A DNA stretch of 64,000 bases. Origin: Isoetes taiwanensis. Its lineage: Eukaryota; Streptophyta; Lycopodiopsida; Isoetales; Isoetaceae. Numbering within the stretch: position 1 is the first letter of the stretch; every line of letters begins with the position of its first letter. Position numbers and translations under genes: made by a program. Positions 19,740 to 34,740 of this stretch are shown one piece after another. Location of the stretch: contig JAJEKV010000018.1 in the NCBI GenBank assembly GCA_021234155.1, positions 14,766,925-14,830,924 on the forward strand, in the 5' to 3' direction. The notes under the pieces are model-generated. The model was not told the origin of the DNA. It made no database searches and saw only the letters and a list, made by a program, of their open reading frames with translations.

Positions 19740-22700
19740 ATTGAAACCGAAGTCATGGTTTAAAAGCTGAAAAAGGGATGCTAAGCCAAATGACATATAG
19801 AGACAAAAGACCCCTCTTTTCCTCAATCTATTGAGCTATATAAACGATCATAACTAATCTGAAACTTGCTGGCATGTTGGAGTTAGCAAGCTATAAGGAT
19901 GATAAACAATTTGCAATGCAATTTGGTCGACTCAAGCAAAATAACTGCGCTTTTTGCAACTAACCTGTACAACATAAGTGTCAACACCTCCAGCAGAATC
20001 TTTGAGACTCTGAAGTGCCATAAGAGCAGGCACAGGAAGAGCAACAGCATGAGAAGACACATCTGTTGGTAATTTTGCAGCATATTTCAGTGATATAACT
20101 GCAATACTCTATAAATGCTTCACCAGACTACACTAAAATGAAAATGTTTCAAAAGTTAATGGCAACAAAAAACCAAACCTAAACATAATAACAAAATACT
20201 TGATGTTCAAGGACATGCATCTCGCAAGAGTTTTCCTTAACCCTTGCTTTCAAGCACCTGTGTCCAAAATCCAATTCAAGAACATCTAAAATCTCTAAAA
20301 ATGGGGAGATATGTGCCGAAATTACGCGAAAGCAAGAACTTAGACCATTGGAATGAGATACATCTATAACGTAAACTATAACAAAGGCATATTACCTGTG
20401 ATGATCACCGAAATACCACAGTCTCTGATGACGAAGAACAAAGCTTGCCAGAATGCTATGTCGTCCACATTTTTTTCCCTTCTTTTTGTTACTCGTTTCT
20501 CGATGCGAAATTCTTGGACAAAATGTTAAACATGTCTAAGAGCTTCTAACTTCTTCATTTTGAATGGGAAATCCAGGAATAGCAGATGATCATTCCCCTG
20601 CAAAGCATTCTATGCCGGATGTAACCCGCGACATTGGAAAACCCATTGGTAACTCCTAAACTTGCAGATGCCGGTGGACTCAAGAACCATGCCCGCAGCT
20701 CTTCAAGGCAGCGAACTCCAAGAACACAGTCACCGGAGCCCAATTAATCCTACGAGAGAAATATAGGAACTGCAAACTTTGCTTCAAAGCAAAGATTTTA
20801 AGTTTAAATCCAGCCAGTTGGAAGGTCGGATCGCGTCATGACGTTACACACACCTTTCATTTAGTTTTCTTTTTAGTGGGTAGATACTCATCTAAAAAGT
20901 CTAGGTAATGCGTCTCAGAAATTGTGTCACTATGTCTCCTGCTTCTCTATGGTTAAGCTCTATTCATACACAATTAATTGTTTCCAGATTATAAACTTCC
21001 CAAGAAGTTTTGGTTTTTGATGGGATTCCACTTTCCACATAGTTTCATTTCCTAACGAAGATCATGTATCACCTATAGCATAGACTCTTACACCATAAAC
21101 TGCATTTCCTTTGCTCCAGAGAAAAAGGGCTATGTTGAGGATAAAAATAGTATGGGGCCTCGTTATCTCTAAACTTACTCTTTTCTACAAAAGAACCTTC
21201 ATGAACTGCACTCGTACCAGGAGATGTCGTACCAGATTTTGATGCCAAATTGTAACAACAGGGAACTCCTGAAGTCCATTTGGTATAGGTGGGGTTTAAT
21301 GTTGCATGCCTTGTGGAGTCCATCTATTAAGCAAAACCATGTTTTATAAGTGTTTCAATATAAACCTGTTCAGCAATTGTCAGATTCAGAGGAGCAATTG
21401 TTCAGCATGTTAGATTCAGAGGAGCAATTGTCAGCGGTGCAGATTGGAAAAAAAAGGCGACCGCATAACAAATCCGGCTTAAAAGAAGGTGGCTGCATAA
21501 CAAATCTGGCTTAAAGATCGATCGATAAGCAATTTCTCGAACAACATTTGCATTTGTCCCCATCTCAAGAAAAGAACAGGCAAATGCCTCACTGAGAGCC
21601 TGGATCTGAAAAGGAAAACATATCAGCAAATCTATGTGCGCATCATGTTGAGATAGTTTGGTGATCTAGCTGAACCTTCCTTTTTCCGCCATGGTTAAAA
21701 TATTAAACGCCCTTTTTTTTCTGCTATATAGCTCCACGAATTCCGTTCTATTTCACCAGTGACATGGATTTCTTTAGAAAAGCTCTAACTGCTAGTCTGC
21801 TACAGGAATAGAGATAAAGATTTTGTGGCCCAGTCTGTGAGGCCGCATCTATATGCATCCTGGCAACAAAACTGGAAAATAGAAGCATCCTGGCAACAAA
21901 ACTGGAAAATAGAAGCATGCCAAATAGAGCAATCTAGTTCTACTGGCATAATTAGAAGCTTTGCAGTGTCAAAGAATTCAGCAAGAAAACCACATTAACG
22001 AAAAGGCCTGATGCTTAGACCGCATCCAAGCATAAGAATAAATCCATTGTTGAAGAAACGTGGTTTGACACTGCCTGTATGGAAGAAAATAACCCATCTA
22101 CATAGGTTGGTCCAAAGCGGGCATCTTTTACATTTCTGACAAGCTCGAATTGTGTAAATCAACCCTATCTACGTAGGTCGGTCCGTAAATCAACCCTATC
22201 TACATAGGCAGGCGCCAAATAAAAAGCTCGCACCAAGCGATCCACCAAGCACGTCCTGCTTAGCTGAAATCGGATGCAGGCATACAGATAACTCAGACAC
22301 AGGGATGACCCGGCTTAAAATACATAAGCGATAGGCAAAACAAAAAATTAGGGACACTTAGAACAAATGACGCTTGCAACTCAGGAACAGCAGGCCAGCA
22401 ACCCCGCTCACAAATTCCAGAAGAAACGGACACATACTCACGCCGCTAACTGGAAATCCTAACCAGAACGGGGAAATGATCGGTTGTTGCAGTGTTATAT
22501 TAAAAATGAAGCTTCCAGAGCAACAAAGAAGCTTCCAGAAGTTAGAACCTGCTTCCAGAACAAGAACAACCGAGAACAACCGGAGCTTATTTTTCACCTG
22601 CTTGGATTCTTATGCTGCCACGTGTTTTTTAACCACCTAAATTCTAAATAGGTTTAACCTAGCCCCTTACCTCCTGTATTACAATTATATATTCTAAACA

Positions 22701-23829
22701 TATATAATTCTTATGGGACGATGCCTTTTGGCATATTCGGTTGATTCCCGCCACGTATTTCCGGGGGAAAAAAATAGGGGAACGAAAAAAATACCAGAGA
22801 AAATTCTCCGACACATGCTCTGATCTGCCGGAGAAAATTTCAACAGAGTTATTTGGGCTCAGACCTGCAGAAAGATCTCAGTTATAGTCGTAGCCACGCC
22901 GGACAGTCTACTCAAATGCCACCAATCTTTTCTATGCACTATCAAAGCACGTTAGTTTCGATTCATTCAATTTGGGGCATCTTTTAGGGCAAAGAGCAAA
23001 CTGGCTGTTTCAAAATCGTCAACGCAGACAGGTTAAGGACACATCTCTTGCTCCAAAATGGTATGGCAGATCTCTTAAGAAGAATCTGGCCAGAACTTGG
23101 TCGTCGTTTGCAAAACTTGCAATAGGTAGATGGTTTTTCTTGCAGGGATCAACAGAGCTTACATAGTCGATTTTGGCTTTGACTTTTTGCTTTCAAAATC
23201 ACTGGTAACATGCTGAATTTATTATTCTAGCTTCTAGGTTTTCTCTCGATATTTCTGCTCAGACTTCTCCAGATATTCCTTTCAGGTTCATATCCAGGTT
23301 CTGCGCTGCTGCAAGATTGTGTAGCACTAACAAGGATGGTAAACGGTGGAAATGGGGTAAGTAAATGATTCTTTTTCATTTTGGCAATTAGGGAGAAAGA
23401 AATTGATGAAAAACCGTTGCTGACGGAATTTCAATCATTTAGATTCACTGGGCACAATAGCACTTTTGTTATTAGAATGCAATGCTATGTGCTTAGGTGC
23501 CGGTGAATTTCCTCTTAGTTCTTGTGATATAATCATTTACCCTAAATTCCAGGGTTTCATACATGATGCAGTCTCAGAACTAATTTAGACAACTCTAGAT
23601 CTCTTAAGTAATTTAGACAACTCTAGATCTTTTCATTTGATTAATTAGTAAGATGAGTTGCTAATTGTGAGAGATCTTTATTGTTAAACTAGAAAACCCA
23701 GCCTGCAAGTTCTAAGCACGAATTTATGCGGGGAGTTTTTCCTTTGTTCTGAACCGGTCTCTGGATATCTCCTAGCTCGGTCATAAAATACTCTCTTTCC
23801 TATTTGGTATTCGGATATTGGATATTCAG
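19740..23829. other. No supported gene; small local duplications
   Basis: Short ORFs on both strands show no motifs. Local direct duplications include GCATCCTGGCAACAAAACTG at 21856 and 21887, CAGAGGAGCAATTGT near 21390-21430, and CTATCTAC(A/G)TAGG(T/C) near 22095-22210. GAAGCTTCCAGA recurs near 22508-22560. A possible first exon, ATGGTAAACGGTGGAAATGG before GTAAGTAAATG at 23337-23360, is unproven. Confidence 0.4.
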
Positions 23830-24049
23830 GTTATTGAAGAAATGGTCAATGATGGAGTGGACACCGTGCACTTGATTAGAGGATATGGAAGAGGAGATTG
23901 AGGAGGAGGTAGACAAGGTTCTTTATGAAGTTGCAGGTGAGGTGAGACGACTACCAACTGCGCCAGTGAGAGAAAAATTAAAGCAACCCATTAAAGAAGA
24001 ACAGGGAAAATACACTACACATTCCAAAGAGGGCTTGGTGTTTCGTTAA
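23830..24049 (+). pseudogene. VPS24: VPS24/CHMP3 (ESCRT-III) C-terminal exon fragment
   Basis: After an acceptor-like TTCAG the sequence reads VIEEMVNDGVDTVHLI. After a one-base frame change it continues LEDMEEEIEEEVDKVLYEVA, then GEVRRLPTAPVREKLKQP and a stop at 24049. This matches the acidic C-terminal half of the ESCRT-III subunit VPS24/CHMP3, which helps build membrane-scission filaments on endosomes. The (D/E)MEEEIEEEVDKVL helix and the LP..VR.EKLKQP segment are characteristic. Only this last-exon part is present, and the frameshift near 23875 argues for a pseudogene. An alternative acceptor (GATTAG at 23879) could restore the second frame but would drop the first block. Confidence 0.6.
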
Positions 24050-25173
24050 GATATCTATGACGATCGTTTCGATAGAGAATTACATGCATCTTATGCAAAT
24101 GCTAGAACCTGCCCTACATACACATTAGAATCGAGCTAGGTAGTAACCATAATTTTAATGTTTTTAGGAGCGAGAATAGGCTCGGGTTGAAGTATATCAC
24201 ATGGAACTTGCATGGTGATGTTGGCTAATTGATGATAGTTATGTTTCTTCTTGAGGCTCGGCGAAGGAGCCGATGATCTTTGGGACACGAAGTTATGCGT
24301 GCAAGACTAGGCGATGTTAGAGCACGAGGCTATATTGCTTCTCAATAAAAACAGAGAATGATTGTCACAAGCATCACTAGATCGATTCTTTATGAAGGAG
24401 CTATTTGTCATCGAGAATAGCCCTTGATGAATATATAAAAAGCAAAATTGTAATCTGAGGCCTTTGTCTTTGGACTACTATATCTTTGTTCTTTGGTTTA
24501 GGACCACAGAAGAGCACTGTGCACTAACTAAATTCGTGTTTCTATCACTAATGATACATCTCAAATGGGAAAAAAACATAAAACAAACTACCATAGGGAC
24601 ATCAATAAAGGAAAATGTTGATAAGGAAGGTGATCAAAAGCCAATGACTCCATTGATAGCAGAGTAGCCATATATAGATTAGGTAGTAGCATTCATTAGA
24701 AAACAGGGGGGGACGCATTAGAGTTGACAGAAATAACATGCAGCTGAGAGCTGTTAAACATAGATAGGTAGAAAATTAAAGAACATGTATTTTTAAACAC
24801 AAAAGTTGAGAGGTATTAAACACAGAATTGTAAAGCATGTATTATTGTATAAAACCAAAGGCGGAGGGGACATTAAGAAAAGGCATACACAAATCCTTAG
24901 ACCCATGCAAAATGCACTTGGCCTGAGGTCAAGCTAGTTAAATGTTTTAATTCACCAATTTGGGAAAAACACCACATTATTTTTATGTTCTCTAAAATTA
25001 CCAAAATGCCAAATTTTTATGGAAATTGCTGTAACCTATCCATCCTACGGGCAGAAAACAAATGGCAATAGCGCAGGTTTAGCTCCTGTATGTTCTTTCG
25101 CATCTCAAGGATGTCCAAAATTGAGATTTATTCGACTTAGCACAAAACTTCTTTTTGCAGCGGGTTGAAGAAG
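24050..25173. other. No recognisable gene
   Basis: AT-rich sequence with only short chance ORFs. No terminal repeats seen. Confidence 0.4.
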
Positions 25174-25217
25174 AGAAATGTTCGCAGCGGCCGCAAGGCC
25201 GCCGCGATAAATTTCTT
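25174..25217. repeat. Imperfect inverted repeat with GC-rich stem
   Basis: AGAAATGTTCGCAGCGGCC and GGCCGCCGCGATAAATTTCT face each other across GCAA. Most bases pair, and the GC-rich core stands out from the AT-rich surroundings. It lies about 570 bp upstream of the ARF start codon. A role is unknown. Confidence 0.6.
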
Positions 25218-25743
25218 GTAGAGATAAAAAATATCCTATAACTTTTTTTTAAACTAAAAAAAATCTTACCTAGATAAAAGTAAATTAGAAAAATTCTTAT
25301 ACGCCCCTTTTTTATCGGCCGTATATCTTGCCATATCTAAAGTGAACCGAAAAATTATTTTTTGAACCGAAAATTCTGTGAAGCACCTAAGACTTTCCGC
25401 ACGTCAAGCTCTTAAAGAATTGAATGATTGCACAAAGTCTCCAATATTAGCTTCTATGCTATCGAAATTGAGGCAATGGGAATGAACGCAAAAATGCATC
25501 TCAAGCTTTGGCGACAGATGTGATGTGCCCTAACTCATCTTTCCAAGACATCCAGTTGCAAATGGCGATTCCAAAGTTGGAAAACATAGCCAGGTCACCA
25601 TTTGGTCCCACTGCCTACGTGGCTAACAAAGCGACGAACATTTCTCCGCCGCCGGTCATACGACATTGGCAGGGGAGTAGCTTAAGATTGGTGTCCGAAA
25701 TTGCGATAGATCATTAGCCTTGGAACTTTGGCGCAGCTACAAC

Positions 25744-28002
<2,259 letters not shown>

Positions 28003-29016
28003 ACATCAGGCACCTATTTGATGGGAAGCTAAAATCTCTACTCTTTAAGACCCGATGTAACCATGGCTTGAGAAGTAATTATGGGATCCTAAAGATTTTT
28101 CTCCTGTCCGTGGACTCCCAGAATGTGAAGGAGCACAGGCAGGTATCAGATAAATTTCTACTGTACAGTGAGTAGCTTTTACGACTTTATGGGATCATTA
28201 TTTCATCCTGTGACTCAGATATTTTCTGCGGATGTAGTAGCCTTTTTATTTATTTGGGTTTTTGAGCCAAGTATGCTGGGGGAACTCATGAATACGGCTG
28301 ATATTTGTTTTCCAATTGTGCTTCATTTCTCATGCGGGGAGAAGAAAATTCTATGGAGCTTGATGAGTTCTATTCAAGCTGGCATGATGGTGCTTATTTT
28401 TGCTTATGTTTGTCAGTAGGCACGCTGCAGAAAGTTGCAATCAGCAGGCAGAGCCATCAACAATTGCTCTTGTTTTCCCTCGAGATTCTGTAAGATCGTT
28501 GAACTTGCTAAGAAAGGTAGGGACATTTAACATTTTCATCTGCATTTTTGGATTTTAACTTCCACGACATAACATATGAAGATAATTTATCGTCCCTGCG
28601 TCAGTGTTGGGCAATCGGAAATTTTCCTACTCTTTCATCAAATAGCTGGATATTTTCAGTTCCCAATCGGAAACTTGTATTACTCTTATACAAATATGCA
28701 TAAAAATCTGACGGAATTTTTCTTGCAATGCGCTAACTCAACCGGAAATTCTTAGTTTCAACTGGAACAAACATTCTCTACCCTGGAATTTGCCCAGCAG
28801 TGCCCTGCATATTTACAATCGTTCATACTTAGCTAGCTAAGATTGACCTCGCAAAGGTCTCTGGCATAGAACTCGTTGAATTATAGTACTTGTAGTCTTA
28901 TTTCAAAGGTCATTATGCTGTCCCTCAGAGTTAATAAAAAAAGCACAGTCCAAGTTATGACTGGGGGAGTTATTGCTAGGGAATATCGTTCAAGTTTTTA
29001 CTGAGGCGTGTTAGAA
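28003..29016. other. ARF 3' UTR and downstream, no further gene seen
   Basis: The 3' UTR presumably lies in the first few hundred bases. No clear polyadenylation site was chosen and no other ORF is supported. Confidence 0.4.
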
Positions 29017-29167
29017 CCCTTAAAATCTGCTTTTTTACAATTGAGCAAAGGTTTACATAATCTGCAAGAGTTAAATCATTGAAATGTATTGCAGCCCTTA
29101 AAATCTGCTTTTTTTTCAATTGAGCAAAGGTTTACATAATCTGCAAGAGTTAAATCATTGAAATGTG
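29017..29167. repeat. 78-bp tandem duplication
   Basis: CCCTTAAAATCTGCTTTTTT...AAAGGTTTACATAATCTGC...AATCATTGAAATGT occurs at 29017 and 29095 with one or two differences. Confidence 0.85.
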
Positions 29168-30885
29168 TCACAGACACTATTCTAGTTGGTGTGTTGAGAA
29201 ATCATCAATAGCAATAAAATTATTGGCATCGTTGCTTTTTGGGTTGCCCAAAGGGCATACCCTAGCAATGGGAGTGAGGAAGTTGGAATATCTGCTGAAT
29301 ATTTTGAATAGGCGGTGGAGATGGCGTGACAAGCTAGAATATCTTAAATGGACGCTCTGAAGTAATACCAAAACACAAATTCCAAATCCCCACCTACGTT
29401 CTATATTGGGGTATTCCTTGAAGATCAAATTGGATGGCTTCAAGTATTTCAAAAGAACTCATAAATATCTGACAGTCAAATATCTCTTCGAGGAACTAAT
29501 TTATATAACACATGCGAATCTCACGCATGACACATGGATTAAAACACAGAAGCAAAGGGATTAGAAGGATCAGAGGATCCATCTTCTTCAATTCCATTCT
29601 AGATTAATATTCTTGTGGAACTTTGCAAGGATGCAATGCATCCGAAAAAACTTCATAATCTTGGGAAGGCGTCACATGTAATGCTCAATCCTCCATAGCC
29701 GAGCTTTCTCTGCCATTTTAGAAGGCTTAATGGGAGCATTTCTTCTGCCGTTGGTCCCTTGACAAGTTTAGAGGATTTAATTCTACATGATAACTATTTT
29801 GATGGGGTCATACCTGTTCCGCCACAGATTTTCCCCATTCACATGGGCAACCCTTTGTGCGACAACACCTTGTTATTAGAGATTGCAATGATTGCAATGG
29901 TGCGTAATTAATATCTCACTTATTTTTGTAAAATTTTATGCTAGTAAAATTGAAAGGAAATTAAGCTAGGTTGCAAGGGAGAAACATATGCCATTAAGGA
30001 CTTGAAAGCTTTATTGACATCCTCGAGTTTGGCATAATCCCATCATCAATACATTGCAAAAAGGGATCTGGTTAAAGATCTGATTCTTTATTATATTTTT
30101 CAAAATGAAATCATTATAGGACGTAAAAAATGGTTTAAGTGAACATCCAATACCTATGAACATAGAGCGTAAAGCGATGTATTCTCTGTGAACCAATAAA
30201 GCATAGCTTGTAGAGTTGAGCTAGCATAATTGCTTTTTCTATATCAATATTTAATTTGATAAACCAATTAACCAAAAATATCCAGACAATTTGGCTATTA
30301 CCTACATGATCAAAACCAATATCCATGCAATTCCCGTTACGTTTTGTAATAACAATTTCACCTTCAGTCTACGAAAAGATAGATGTATCAAGATGATTGT
30401 TTGCCTTGTTTTCAGTTTTGAAGCACAATATCATGGATTACAATTTACAGTATATGGAGTAATGAGACTTTCTAGCATTGTCAATCTAGTTTGCAAGCCA
30501 TATCAATCAAACTTGCAAAGCATCAAATCTCTATGAACACTTATATTTTGAATATTAGAATTTTGGTTTTACAATTGCAAATGCCATGCGATAAGCAAAA
30601 ATTTCTCTGCATAAAGCTTTCCGGTTTGTCAAATACATTTGGTAACATGGAAATTCGGTATGTGCAAGCATGTCGAAAATGACAAGATTTAGAATTGCAT
30701 CTTGAGTATTATAGCACTTGTCAAGGATGCAGTAGGAAAAGCATTGGAGTTAATTTTGTAACAAAGATATTTTAACGAACCATTACATCCACATTCTACA
30801 TATCACATGAAAGCCAATCCACTACCTAGCTGCTGAAAGATGCTTGCATATAATTATCTAGCATATATGACAGATTTAAGGTCTC
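29168..30885. other. No recognisable gene
   Basis: AT-rich sequence with short chance ORFs on both strands. Nothing could be supported. Confidence 0.4.
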
Positions 30886-31475
30886 TATTACAAGACCAGT
30901 TAGTCATACTTGAACCCGTAACCTCAGAGCAATGGATTTTAAGGCCCTCATTACTAGACTGATGTTGGCCACACTAGAACCCGTGACCGGAAGAAGTTAA
31001 GTCATTTATTCATTCACATACATCTCTAGTCTCTAGTACAGTATATCTATCACAGGAAGCCAATCTGAGTCCACTCTAGGCTGCAATATCTTATGAATCC
31101 ACTCTGGGCCACGATATTTTATGTAAGGAGTTGCTCTAGTTGATCATACTTGAACCCATTGGGGCAATGGATTTCAAGGTCCCATAACTAGACCAATGTT
31201 GGTCATGAACCCGTGGCATGAAGGACTTGGATTTTATTCATCACACACATCTCTAGTCCATAGTATATTACATGTAGCACAAGAAGCCAATTTGAATCCA
31301 CTCCAGGCACGATATCTTGTGAAGGAGCTGCTCCATGTAGGTGTATATTCATATGGCCAATCTCAAGCATACGAACTTAGAGCAATGGATTTTAAAGTCA
31401 CTATTACTAGACTGATGTTAATCATACTCGAACCTGTGACTTTGAGTGTGGCAAGTTTAAGGTCCTACCACTAGA
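30886..31475. repeat. Degenerate tandem array, ~235-bp units
   Basis: About two and a half units. Landmarks recur in the same order: TCATACTTGAACCC, AGCAATGGATTT(T/C)AAGG, TACTAGACTGATGTTGG, CATCTCTAGTC, GAAGCCAAT(C/T)TGA(G/A)TCCACTC and CACGATAT. Divergence between units looks considerable, so the array is old. The CTTGAACCC motif resembles a Pol III B-box in reverse but no tRNA could be folded. Confidence 0.7.
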
Positions 31476-32959
31476 ACATGCCTCAAATGAATGATCAGCT
31501 CCATATATACTTCTAACTAATGTGAGTTTTATATATTGTGTATTTACTACACTCTGATGTCCATGGGTAAATATGGAGACATACATATGCGACTAAAAAC
31601 ATTGCTACAAAAACTATCATGATTTTGCAAATGTGTCATTGATTTAATGATTTGGAGATAAGGGAGCTTCACCCTGTGAAACCTATCAAAACCATGTGCA
31701 TGAACAGGAGGAGGTAATTTTTTGACCCTAATCTATATGTATACTAGGAGTTATAACGGTAGTTATAAAACCACACGGAAAGGGGTCAAATTTGCCTATT
31801 GGAAACACGTATACTAGGGGTTTTTTGGCTACCTTATGCAGGCAGGTGGCATATCAAGGTGTAACGAATTGGGGAGAGGGGGGATTCAATCTAGACTTTT
31901 AAAAGGACCAGATTGTAGTGGGTTATTCAACCCATACCTAAAATGAGATGTACCACAGATTAAACCTATTCAATAAAATATGGCTCATCAAATTTTGGCG
32001 GCAGTCTCATGAAAGTATCAACTGAAATGGTGAGGCCATTATATCGCTATTGACCTTGCCCACGGTTACTTCAGAAGAAGACTTACTTGGGAATTAGGTA
32101 GTGCATGAAATGAATATTAGGTAGCAAAAGAAATGTTATGTCAATTGGCTAATATCGCGTAGAAAAATGTTGTTGTAAAACAAAAAAAGGTGCACTAATG
32201 CAAGGAGGGTCGCCCTCTACCCTTTATAAATCCAGTTGGATTTGAAGTTTGTTGGTTAAATTGATGATTTTGTTGTTGAAGGAGCTCTTGGATGCATCTT
32301 ATCTGGAGGGTGTTTTTGGTCGTACAGTTTTCTAGTTGTGCACCTCCATGTAGTTATTTGATTTGCCATGGGGTTTAACCACATAATATTGATATGAATA
32401 TGGTAGCTCATGGTTGTGTAAGTTAGTCTTAGCGGACTAGCATGTGAGTATATGTAGAAGCAATTTATTATGGGTAAGGCCGCATCAATGAATAATAGAG
32501 ATTCTTTAATAAAATGTGTTTAATTGTCAAGCTAGTTTTGCAAACTAATCAACGACATAAGGGAAAAGATGCAAATTTTTTTTCTTATTAAAAAGGCATC
32601 GGACAAAAGGTCTTTATGGGTAGAAGCCGAGAATTGTAGCGACTAGGCCAAAGGGGCTTCTGTTTTTCACCAGTGACCACCCTTACTGTCACCTTGTGGA
32701 TCTTGCTCAGTTTCTAAATCATTGGAATCCAGATATATTTTTAGTTCTCAAGTATTTATTATCCATTGTTATTGATTGCCTTGTCTTAGTTGCCAGTATT
32801 TGACTCCAAAGGATCCAGTTGGAAGGTGAACCACCTGATTTTAATCAAAGTATTGAATCATTCTCTAGGTTAGTATGACTTATCGGTGTAACTCGCATGA
32901 ATTGGTATCAAAACCTGGTTAATTCTGCACCAGTACCGCATCTATGGCACCCAACATCT
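31476..32959. other. No recognisable gene
   Basis: No supported coding or repeat structure. Confidence 0.4.
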
Positions 32960-34740
32960 TGCAGTTGCACAGTGATACATAAGCGGGGAATCAATATAGA
33001 ACACGAGTCTTGCAGGAGGGGGAAGGGGAGGGGAGATCCTCTTAATCCTTGGAATTATAGAACAATCATGGTCAATAGTGGTAAGGTGATAGAGATCGGC
33101 ATGATTGATTAGGCAGAAGCAAACCAGAAGCAAGCAATTGAAGAGGCCTCTATAATATTGTTTTTTGGACTCCAAGAAGGCATTCGACACTGTCCCAAAG
33201 GACAAGTGCTACAGATGTCACAACAGTTAAATTTCCCACACAATCTTCTTGTGGCAGTGGCGAGACTATATGAAAAAAGTAAAAGCAAAGATGAGCATAA
33301 GGGATGAAGGAATTGACGGTGACATAGGTATTAAGCAGGGTATAGATATTTGGACTGTACATAGATGCCCTTAAGGGAATTCATAAGGACTAAAAAGTGG
33401 AGACTGTCATGCACCTGAAATAGAGAGAACCAAGGTGCCAAACATGTTATACGCAGATAACCTGATGATGATGCCAATGGACAAGGATGAATTTTTACAA
33501 AAACAGGGCTAATGGTGAATCTGAAAAATGAAGATTGTCAGCCTTGGGAATTCACAAAAGGAAAAGGAAGTTGTCAAATACTTAGGGCAACTCGTGGATA
33601 AGGCAGAGGAATACAAATACCTCAGTTACAAACCAGAAAATTAGAGGACTTGAAAGCAGGATTTGGAGGAAAGTGGCAGATGGCAATAAAGAATTACTAT
33701 GGGATGCAATCGAGATGTGCGAAGCACATTATAATGGGTTGGAGCATAAAAACACCAATGTATTAAATCACAGTGACCTCAGTGATACTCTATGGGGTAG
33801 AAGTATGGGGTTGTAGCACATTGACAACTAAGTGGCTCAAGGCAGAGAACGTAATAAAACACTTACAGCGTAGAGAGGTAGGAATAAGGAGTGATGTCTG
33901 CGCTGATAACGCTCCATGAAACAATAATACCACCATTCAAAATCCTGGGATTGGAAAGATCAGTTGCGTTCTTGGCGAGAAATATGAGTGACCAATCCAG
34001 CTACAAATTGGTATGGCAAACCATAGAAGCCTCTAAGGTAATGGCCAGAAATATGGAAGGGGGTTCGATATCAGAACTAGAGGGCTAGGCAGGGAAGATG
34101 GGATGTGACTTATGGATGGAAGTGGATAATGAGATAGTGCGACCGGGGGGAGGAAGGTGGGGCGGGGCCCTAATTTAGGGAAAAGATGAGGACATAGATT
34201 GAAATGCAACGGGATGCAAAGCTAAGGTTATATAAGGAAATTGTGAACCCAGAGAGGAGTCTAGGGAGCTGATATATGTAGACAACAACTAAATATAGTC
34301 AAAACAAATAATATTGTGTAGATTTAGAACATGGAATCACAAGCTGTGGACAGAGAAAGGGAGATGGCAAATACCCATGATTCTAAGGGAGGGTAGGTTG
34401 TGTAGGCTCTGTAACATGGGGGAGGTTGAAGGTGAGAGGCATATATGGAATAGGTGCCTAAGATTGAAATGGAATTGGGTAGATTGGAATGCACCAGATG
34501 GACGATATTAGCAACAAGAGAGAATATATGAGCACAAAAACATGTATAAAGGAATCATTGATGCACCGCACCATCCAGGTCCGATGGCACACACATGGAG
34601 GGGGCGCCATAAGGGTTCAATAGAGGGTATAGGAAAGGGAGGCGATTTTTCCCCACCCACACTAAGAGGGGGCAGGGTTTTTTTCCATCGCCTCTCCTTG
34701 ATTCTGTGACTGTATTCAGTCGCCTTTGTAGAATATACAA
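32960..34740 (+). pseudogene. Heavily decayed LINE reverse transcriptase copy
   Basis: RT landmarks survive in shifting frames: GDPLNPWNYRTIMV near 33023; LDSKKAFDTVPKDK near 33165; LLVAVARLYE near 33245; IGIKQG near 33330; NMLYADN near 33440 (motif C with YADN for YADD); SVILYGVEVWG near 33780. A terminal CRLCNMGEVEGERHIWNRC zinc motif lies near 34395-34460. The order and spacing match the 6264-7787 LINE. The 3' part has GGCGATTTTTCCCCACCC...GGGGGCAGGGTTTTTTTCC, a stem-capable stretch like that at the other LINE 3' ends. Many stops make it non-functional. Confidence 0.75.

Noticed and set aside
22972-23166. 64-codon ORF with basic composition
   Set aside because: No motif, no repeat support, no neighbouring exons.
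30886-31475. tRNA or SINE gene suggested by CTTGAACCC motifs
   Set aside because: No A-box at the proper distance and no cloverleaf could be drawn.
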